Positions 56,544 through 64,000 of a stretch of 64,000 nt of DNA are shown here, piece after piece. Source of the stretch: Oscheius onirici (lineage: Eukaryota > Nematoda > Chromadorea > Rhabditida > Rhabditidae). The stretch lies in assembly GCA_932521025.1 (NCBI GenBank), contig OW051473.1:8370001-8434000 (forward strand), read 5' to 3'. The translations under genes and the position numbers were made by a program. A model generated the notes under the pieces. It saw nothing but the letters and a program-made list of their open reading frames with translations, ran no database searches and had not been told where the DNA came from. How positions within the stretch are numbered: position 1 is the first letter of the stretch; each line of letters starts with the position of its first letter.

Positions 56544-57444
56544 TTCTGTTAAGCAACGTGGTTAATAGTGTTTGTTAAAAGCGAACGCGGGGACTGAAAT
56601 CGATAGCGACTGACCACAACAGGACGGCATGCGCATTAACCGTGACCTCCGTTATCACAGAAAGCCACAAAGAATGTCATTTATTGCCCGGAACAACATG
56701 TACAAGATTGTTGTTTAAATGATGGAAAACTAGTATATATTAACTTGTTAGGAAGTTGTAATTTGAACTTCTGAAATTTTCATGTTGGTATGAAACTTCC
56801 AAGACTTTCCAGCCTCCCCGAACTACTAAAATTCTATGGCTCGCGTTCACCCCTAGTTGGAAATGGACTATAGCTCATCCACAAATTTTCCAGCTTTGTG
56901 ACGTTTAGAAAAATTGTAGACTTTCTACTACTAGAGCGCAATTATGCCCGTCTGTCTGTACTTGTAAAGGAGAAAGTCCCGACAAGTCAGAGTTCAGTTC
57001 CCGCAAAACCAAAGGAATTAAGGATGTTGGCTGATCCGTTACAGTAATATCGGTCTTTCATATGTCTACTTTGACCCAGGCGACCAGACTCTAACGATCT
57101 ATCCACGTGATGTTAGACCAAAGTACCAACTAATTTGTGGCCACCCACCCCTGTAGACGTTCTACTCTTCCCAAGAGGACGGAATCACAGCAGTTCTACT
57201 CTATCACCAGCCGTTGCAACAGCAGATTCTGATCCATCTAGCGCTAAAGAAGCTCGGATCGTACTATTCATCTACGCAACATTCTTGGGAACGCGTAGAT
57301 CAATCCCTCCCTACGACGGTCTGGAAAAGCGTACTGTTCCACTCTCTGGGGAATTTTTCAGCACCGACATGGTCTGTCCGAAGAACCGCTCTTGTCGAAT
57401 ATAGGCTTAATACAGCGAGTAAACGAAATGAAATGAAAGGTAAT
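56544..57444. other. Spacer with a relic of the Helitron-like repeat
   Basis: No gene. At 56924-56960 the plus strand reads TCTACTACTAGAGCGCAAT followed by GTCTGTCTG, resembling the 5' end of repeat copy B; a weak B-box-like GAGTTCAGTTCCC follows near 56989. No recognisable 3' end was found. Confidence 0.45.
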
Positions 57445-58732
57445 TTAGTAGTCAAGTTCAAATTCCGTGACAACGGCGAAATGGTCTGAAGGGTAGTCAT
57501 TCTGCCATTGATGAGGGATCGGTGTTAAGGGCTCAGATCCGCAATACGTATAAGATGCTGTTGGTCGAGTGTTCCCTGAACAGATTTTGATTGAGTCAAA
57601 AATTGCACCAAACCTTGGTAAAGTATGAAGTCAATCCGATCCTGCGGCTCTGGAATAGTGTAGTCCCACTCAGAATTGAATTTGTTCACCGTGGACCAAG
57701 TATGGCCTGAACTAGATTAGACTAAAATGCAAACCAAAAGACATCTTGCACAGATACGTTTTCCGAGATAGATCATTTTTTAACAATTTCATGTTCTCTT
57801 CGTTGGTAGAGACATACAAAGTTATGAACATACCTGGTTCCTTGATCGGATCAGGGTACAGCTCTCTAAAGGAGTCTTTAAAACCAGTTTCTTCCAGAAT
57901 TTTGGTGGCAGGCCATTCAAAAGCCCATCCGCCGTGGATTTCTCTAAACCGAACATGATTTGTATCACCAATGATTTGCTCACTTGGTATCCTCTGTCCA
58001 ATCTAGATGAGAAGGACAATTGAAGTCTCCCGCAAAGATGATCGGGATGATCTCCGACTTGTTGATCCACTGTTGCATCTTCTCGTTGTTCGCCACTTCC
58101 ATAGCGTTTTGATATCTGCCTTAGAAAAAAACTTAAAATTGTTCAGATCCTACAAACCATCTCTATGCTGGGGATGTTCTCCTGCCATAATCTGTTCAAT
58201 TTTGGTTACCATCTTATTATTTGCAGCATAGGGTCCATAGGCCAAGTAGTCAAGGTGTGCTGCCCAGAAGTTGAAAATTTGACCCGAAATCAGGCTGATT
58301 TTTACCCCGATTGTCCATTTTGTTCTAGCAATCGAATGTAGATGCATCTGGTTTAAACAGTCGTCAAGAGATTGTTAACAACGTACAGCATGTCTAGTGA
58401 GAATGGCGACATCTGGATAGGATTCGTTAAAATCGCATAAACCGGTCCATTCCGGACCCAGCATTAGGGTTAGGTTTCCGAGGTGCTCCTTTGACTTGAC
58501 TTCCTGAATTGTTATTTTTGAGATCAAAATAAGGGTTACCTGTAAAGCTACAACATCTGGATTGACTAATAGGATATGTTTGGCGATTTTCAACAATCCG
58601 TTTTCTACCTAAAAACTTGGACTTTTAGAAAAGAAAAGGAATTACCTCGGCACCTGATAACCATATATTGAAAGTCATAACTCGCAATGATACTGAGCTA
58701 CCCAGAATCGGTAATAGAAGAAACCGTAGCAT
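57445..58732 (-). CDS. Secreted endonuclease/exonuclease/phosphatase-fold hydrolase
   Basis: Eight exons: 58646-58732, 58540-58608, 58387-58503, 58158-58347, 57984-58119, 57834-57943, 57614-57706 and 57445-57575, 310 residues. Signal peptide MLRFLLLPILGSSVS leads straight into the EEP fold: VMTFNIWLSG (Asn22), NPDVVALQEV (catalytic Glu53), NFWAAHLDY, AGDFNCPSHLDWTE (Asp186, Asn188), DRIDFIL and the terminal SDHF (Asp298, His299). All expected metal and catalytic residues are present. The family includes DNase I, sphingomyelinases and inositol phosphatases; substrate cannot be chosen from sequence alone, though secretion argues for an extracellular phosphodiesterase. ttttcag ends one base before ATG. 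Confidence 0.88.
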
Positions 58733-61700
58733 ACTGAAAACTCTTGTTTTGACAATACGGAAGCAAACAAAATAATATGCCAATCGTACAGGAAATCAGC
58801 TGATATTTATGCATGAGTCAGTTCAATTTAGAATGCGAGTTTCTGTTCCGGATGTTCAAAACTATTGGTATGCATGATTCGCAGATCTTGAAATAATTCA
58901 ATATAGACTCTATGAAAGTGTAAAAGCATTTCGGTAGCTGCTGACACTTTTCCTAGCGTGACAGAACTGAACACAGAACTTAATACGTTTTTCTAGCAGT
59001 ATGCATATACTGTGAGCTTTAAGTCTTCAGGGTAATGTTACCTACGATGTTACAAGTTTTTCTCGCAACAGCGCAACCGAAAGATGTTTTTCAAGTAGTC
59101 AAAATGTCATAGAGGAACACTGTTTTTCTGCCAAACTGTTTGATGCATTGGTGACATTTCTGTGTAACTGTGTACCGAAAATGGCTCATAACAATGAATG
59201 TTTGTTGCGACTACATCAACGGACTGATTAAGCATGGTTCACTGTACTTAAAAAATGCGGTGGAAACAACGGTGCCAGATGCTTCTAATGACATAAGTGA
59301 AACAAAGTGGCCTAAGTCGCAGCACAAATATAATAGCTAGGTCAACACGATAAGAACTGTAAATATGACTAAGCTAGTGCTCGGTTTTATTAAAGGACTA
59401 CTGCGGTCTGGACAAGGAGGAGGAACAGCTGACTCTTTTTATCGTCCATTGTCAGGGTCATGAGATCTACGATGAAAGAACATAGTCTAAGGATACTATA
59501 GACCAAAATTTTTAACGAAAAACATGTGTTAGCACTAAACAGTTTAATGGCGCGGAGACAGCCGGGCAGTTGTCGCGGCCGGTCACAGAATGGACAGAAG
59601 CTTTTTCAGTAAAAATACTAAGATGGTATCTAGAGATCAGCATGTGTACGAACAAACGTCGTATTTCTCTCAATTCTGTGGTTAAACGTAAGATGCAGCT
59701 GAGAAACTTATTTTATAAAGCGGTCGGCTTATTGTGTTTGTGCAAGCATTATTTTCAGATAGGAGTATACACTTTTTAACAACTACAGACGGTATCTAGA
59801 TAGTTGCGTGAAGTTGAGCAAACCATCCCTTTCCCTTTTTTCCAAGTTCCGATACGTGTACGAGGAGGCGTAGTTGGGTGCTGAAGAAGGCAATCAGAAG
59901 CGTCACTTACTAGTCTAGGTGCTGTTGACTAGAACGACTACCGTAAGCTCCCCGTTATTATAATTTTGCCCATTAGGTATCCGGACATTAAATCTTTTTC
60001 TTGACCTTGTTTGTCCCCAAATACCAATATCGGCGTCTCTCATACTCATTTTGCGGCTCTCTTGTTCGTCACTTCAACACACAAGACTGCCACACTCACC
60101 CGTACACATCAACATACCCCTTACGATTTTTTTGCATTCCGAACCCCGTCTTTTTAAAGGCAGACTTGCTACCAGGAACTCAATCACATTGAAAATGCAT
60201 GCGTCTTGAAGGACTGATTGTTACAACCTTTAAATGGATCCACTCCCTTTCCAGACACATTTAATCGGAAAATATAAAGTACACAATAGACGCTCATTAG
60301 TCCCATGTTGTGTCTGTCACTGACAGATTTGCCTTGAAATCCAGCATATCCGCTCTTTTTTTCGCATATGCATGATGGTTTTGATTTATTTCAATGTTGT
60401 CCAGGCGGGCCCACATTTTGACAAATTTTACGTTCTCCGGCTGCGCTTTTACGCGTTTTCGCCCCACTATCCTTCTCCTTTGTGCCCAAAATTAAAGCCG
60501 AAAAGCAAAGCGCTAACCTGTCGGTCAAGAAATGCCCGATTATGTTAGCTCTGATTTGCATATCCTGTGTGCATCGCTGCGCTACAAATTGGGTTTCTCG
60601 CCAGGGGAGAGAGTGTGTGTCCAAGACCAGTGAGCACATCTCGAGAGTATAGAAATGAAGATTCACCTGGTCCAGGACCTCCTGTGTCTGCGTCTCACTT
60701 GTGAACATGCTTCATTGTGTCACCACTGAGACCCTGATTAATGCTCAGCTCTTCACTTTATGAGAGCTGCTGCTGAATTCACATCTGTTGATCTTTCTGT
60801 TCCCTCCATCATCCACGGTCAATAACAAACGACTTTGTGCCCTCTTTGATCAGCAGTCATCGCCACCTGGTGCTCTAATCGATGATTACACGTTTCCGGG
60901 AGAGGGCCATGAACGTGGATATGGGATCGTGGCATGATCTCCTCATGTTAATCCGTTTCCCGCCTATTTTTTGCTATAAACATATTTTTAGAGAGAGGGA
61001 GGTGTTCTCTTGTCACTTTCCATTACCCACATTTTTCTCACTTTCACTTCCTTCCCCCAACGAAAACGGCCCTGCTCCTCATTTTGATCCCATTCTGTTA
61101 CTAAGAGTCACGTCAGATAATCTCAGATTAAAAGGCACATTATCTATTAACACGATTAATGTTCTATCTGATGTTATTTGCCAAAAGAGCCGGGTGGGAA
61201 ATAGCAAACCTTCAATAGGAATTTCTCTTTCGGCGTCAAGTGCCGTCTCCTTGGTTTTGGAGGTTCAAGTGACCGTGTCCAGCCCTACATTGCAGAAACT
61301 TGCTACTCTTTCCGCTTAACATCCATTTTCTTTTTCTTTTTGAATATCAGATTTTCCGCCCTTTTACCTTTTCTCCTTTACGCACACACAAGGAAACGAA
61401 CCTAATCGGAGGTTTGCAGTTCATTTAATGTGATAATTAGAAAGATTGGCCGCACGGGCACACTCCTCTGCCGTAAATCTTCTTCTTCCTGACGTCATCC
61501 CGTTTTCCCTACTTTTTTCCTCTGCTTCGAGAAGCATGTCCTTAACAAAAAACTGTGGCCAAAAGAAGACTTATTCAGCAAGCTGACAAACAATCGGATG
61601 ACCCTCAAGATTGTCGTGAAGGACTTCCAGCGGATGAAAAATTTTGCCCCCGAACACTTTTAGTTTGTAAGACTTTTTGCCGCCTACCAGGAAATGCTCT

Positions 61701-62880
61701 CTTGGTGATTCACATAAAGAACAACAAGCCACTTGACGTTTTGCCCCCTCTTCCGGAACAAATTATGCCCCCAAAATTAGCTGGACACTTGCACACGAGG
61801 AGCTCTTTTGCAGCCTTCTTTCTCATTCTTCTCAAATTTAGAACTTTTGTACAGCACACGGTATAATCCCGCCAATTAAATGTCTCGAGGTCTTTTGCTC
61901 TTTAAGAGCGGGAGAGAAGATTAAAATCGGAAAAGTGGAGAGCACATTAACTTTTTCTCTCTCAAAGCTTGAAAAAGTCTCAAAATTGGGCTGAGCCACT
62001 CTTCTCTCTCTCTGCATATTTTTGCGTGGGAGCCGAACTCTCAGCCGGTTCTCAAGCCACAACGATGTTTAGAGTCTTGTAGTTGGAGTGGGTATTATGA
62101 GCCACACGAACTCATCCGGAATGCACCGCCTATCAGGCATTCTGTAGAGACTAAGGCAGGCGCTTCGTCGCCTCTTTTGTTCAAGTCCAGTACGCACTGA
62201 TATACCTGATTAATAGGAAAGGAGGGAGAGACACGCAGATAGACACACAAAAAAAGGGAAGAACGCTTCTCGGGGCTTCTTCTCTTCCTCATTTTTCGCA
62301 ATAAACACATTATAGAGACAAAGCAAACGTGTGTTGAACGGGGTTGCACTCCTCTCCCATAATCCATATATACGAGGAATATGTTACTAGACAGCCAATC
62401 ATCCTTGTTTTCTCCCCTCTCTCTCCTGCAATCCGATACCACCTTTTTCTAATCTCGTCTTTCTCTACAAATTCTTTGGTCTGTGAAGCGGTGCTGACAG
62501 CATTCGCGTTTCGGAGACCACTTCTTGAATTTCATGTTCTTTTCCGCACTACAAGAGGGCTGTCCTCAATTTTTTGTCTTTCAGATACTTGAGCACGTGC
62601 AAAACCTTTACATGTTACGCGAATTTGCAAACATGTCGTATGCAAAATCGCGTCAAAATCACAAAGTACACTTAATGTAAAGGGTTAAGTACGAGCCATG
62701 CTTAAAGCCAATAGGAGACTACCTAAATTTTCTTTCATGTCAATGCTTAACGTCAAACTTTTTTTAGACAATTTTGAACGCAAATTCGCGTCACTAACAC
62801 CAAACTTGAAAATTTCTCACTCTTTTTACATTCAACTTCTAAAAATATATTTCAGAGGTCAGCTTCGTCCCTCTCCTTAC
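58733..62880. other. Gene-free region upstream of the right-edge gene
   Basis: About 4.1 kb with no phased exons or known motifs on either strand. Open frames of up to 145 codons (60882-61319) match nothing recognised. It probably includes promoter sequence for the right-edge gene. Confidence 0.4.
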
Positions 62881-63957
62881 ATGGAGGGGGCGTGGCTAAT
62901 TTTTCTGTCGGTACTGTTGATATTGGCGGCTCTTCTAGCTGCTCTCTGTGTCTACCTCACTCTGAAGCTATGTCGTCTGGACGGAAGATACAAATATTCA
63001 GGTTCGTCACTTTCTCATTCAAACATCGTGGGTGGTCATTTTGCCGCATTTTGCTGCTAAAAATTACATTAAAAATGAGATCAAATTTGCGGCCTGGCAG
63101 CCAGTTTTGGTGGTATATGCTTGCTTCCAGCTTCCCGCCAAAACATGCGACTGAATGGTATAAATTTTGGCCACGCCGGCGTTCGCTTCCGCGTTAATTG
63201 CTGCTGAATTCACGCTAATAGCTGTATCTCTGCCTTAACCCTACGACGAGTGACAGAATCACTTGCCCACCATGCCGACGCGGCGAAAAGACTCTATCTT
63301 TCGGCGTTTCACCATTCCAAAAGGTACGTTTTCTAATGAAGTTTGGCGCAAATTTCTTAACAGACAGAAAAACGTATCTTGAAATGTCGCGAAGCCCCGT
63401 ACTGCAGAATCATTTCCTCGGGCTTCTTCTAGGAAGTGATAGTGCTTGTAATGAGTCAAAGCCCTTTTCTTTTACGAGTCTACGCTTTTTTGTTTCGGTT
63501 CCTTAGGGACGGGTAACAGTCATAGTAATATAAGATTAGTCGGCCTCTCGAAAGTCCTTCTTTTTGTTCTGCGCCCCACCCGAAATTGGTATTGGCCATG
63601 TAGCAATCAGCTAGATTGCTAGTCGCTCACCTCTATCGCCATTCTATAAACTGATCCGCGCTCTTGCGCACTGCCCTTTTTTGAAGAGCAAAGGTGATGG
63701 TATACTCTTTCTGTCCCTCCCGTTCTCTCCCATGTCACGTAACAGTTCTGGGCTTATCCGTCAGGGCGGATTATCTCTAGCTGTTTGCCATCTAGCCCTC
63801 TTTGCCGCCTTTATCCAAATCCACTTGTATATACGGGCAGTCCAGTCGAGTTTACCTTTTTAAACTTAAATATCTTCACAACTTTTAGAGGTGCCGACCA
63901 CTCTTCCTCAAATCAAGGTCACCGTGGCCCCGAGCAGTTCCGTCATGAGCATACCGA
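62881..63957 (+). CDS. 5' part of an unknown gene with two candidate first exons, continuing past the window
   Basis: Candidate first exon A (coding 62881-63001), behind acceptor atatatttcag, encodes MEGAWLIFLSVLLILAALL and a further hydrophobic stretch to LKLC, a clear signal anchor. Candidate first exon B (coding 63272-63323), behind acceptor gtgacag, encodes the basic MPTRRKDSIFRRFTIPK. Both end in phase 1 and both fit the acceptor of the shared exon 63889-63957 (EVPTTLPQIKVTVAPSSS), which ends at a GTAAGT donor in phase 1. A linear A-B-common arrangement also stays open in another frame. Function unknown; the shared part is cut by the window edge. Confidence 0.55.
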
Positions 63958-64000
63958 GTAAGTGATTTTTATAGCTGGACATATGGTCCCAAAATTCAAA

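Overview
The window looks like a gene-dense stretch of a nematode genome, probably free-living and not Caenorhabditis. Evidence for this: compact introns of mostly 36-45 nt with ttttag/ttttcag acceptors; a perfect acceptor a few bases before the start codon of most genes, as expected for spliced-leader trans-splicing; a secreted C-type lectin with a poly-Thr linker; a calcitonin/DH31-type neuropeptide of the form nematodes carry; and a rhodopsin-like orphan receptor. I reconstructed exon-intron structures by hand and checked that phases and lengths close exactly. The organism assignment is inference; a tRNA or rRNA gene that would settle it is absent.

Layout. 1-9 kb is repeat-rich: an 820-bp element with ~190-bp inverted ends, a Helitron-like repeat, a C-type lectin gene (minus) whose third intron holds a 1.36-kb TA-flanked inverted-repeat element, a foldback with a tRNA-like core, and a LINE fragment. 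9.3-13.3 kb (plus) is a basonuclin/disconnected zinc-finger protein. 16.5-18.6 kb (plus) is a GPCR. 19.6-21.0 kb (minus) is the NatC catalytic subunit NAA30. 23.6-28.5 kb (minus) is a complete Na+/Ca2+ exchanger of 17 constitutive exons plus two candidate cassette exons. 28.5-37.3 kb holds no recognised gene apart from a second Helitron-like copy. 37.3-39.1 kb (minus) is cathepsin Z with a long acidic N-terminal extension. 39.2-45.7 kb is gene-free, C/T-rich in part, with a degenerate tandem repeat.

45.7-48.4 kb (plus) is an IRF2BP-family co-regulator, convergent with a ZIP9 (SLC39A9) zinc transporter at 49.0-51.1 kb (minus). 53.3-53.6 kb (plus) is the calcitonin-like peptide gene, followed by a third Helitron-like copy. 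54.9-55.4 kb (plus) is a small GPI-type Ly6 protein whose stop codon is six bases from the stop codon of the convergent C11orf54-type ester hydrolase (55.4-56.5 kb, minus). 57.4-58.7 kb (minus) is a secreted endonuclease/exonuclease/phosphatase-fold hydrolase. From 62.9 kb to the right edge a plus-strand gene begins with two candidate first exons.

The genes are unrelated housekeeping, signalling and secreted functions and do not form a pathway or an obvious operon. The most interesting material is transcript architecture (a hairpin covering an exchanger 5' splice site, cassette exons, tail-to-tail overlap, alternative first exons) and the mobile-element layer.
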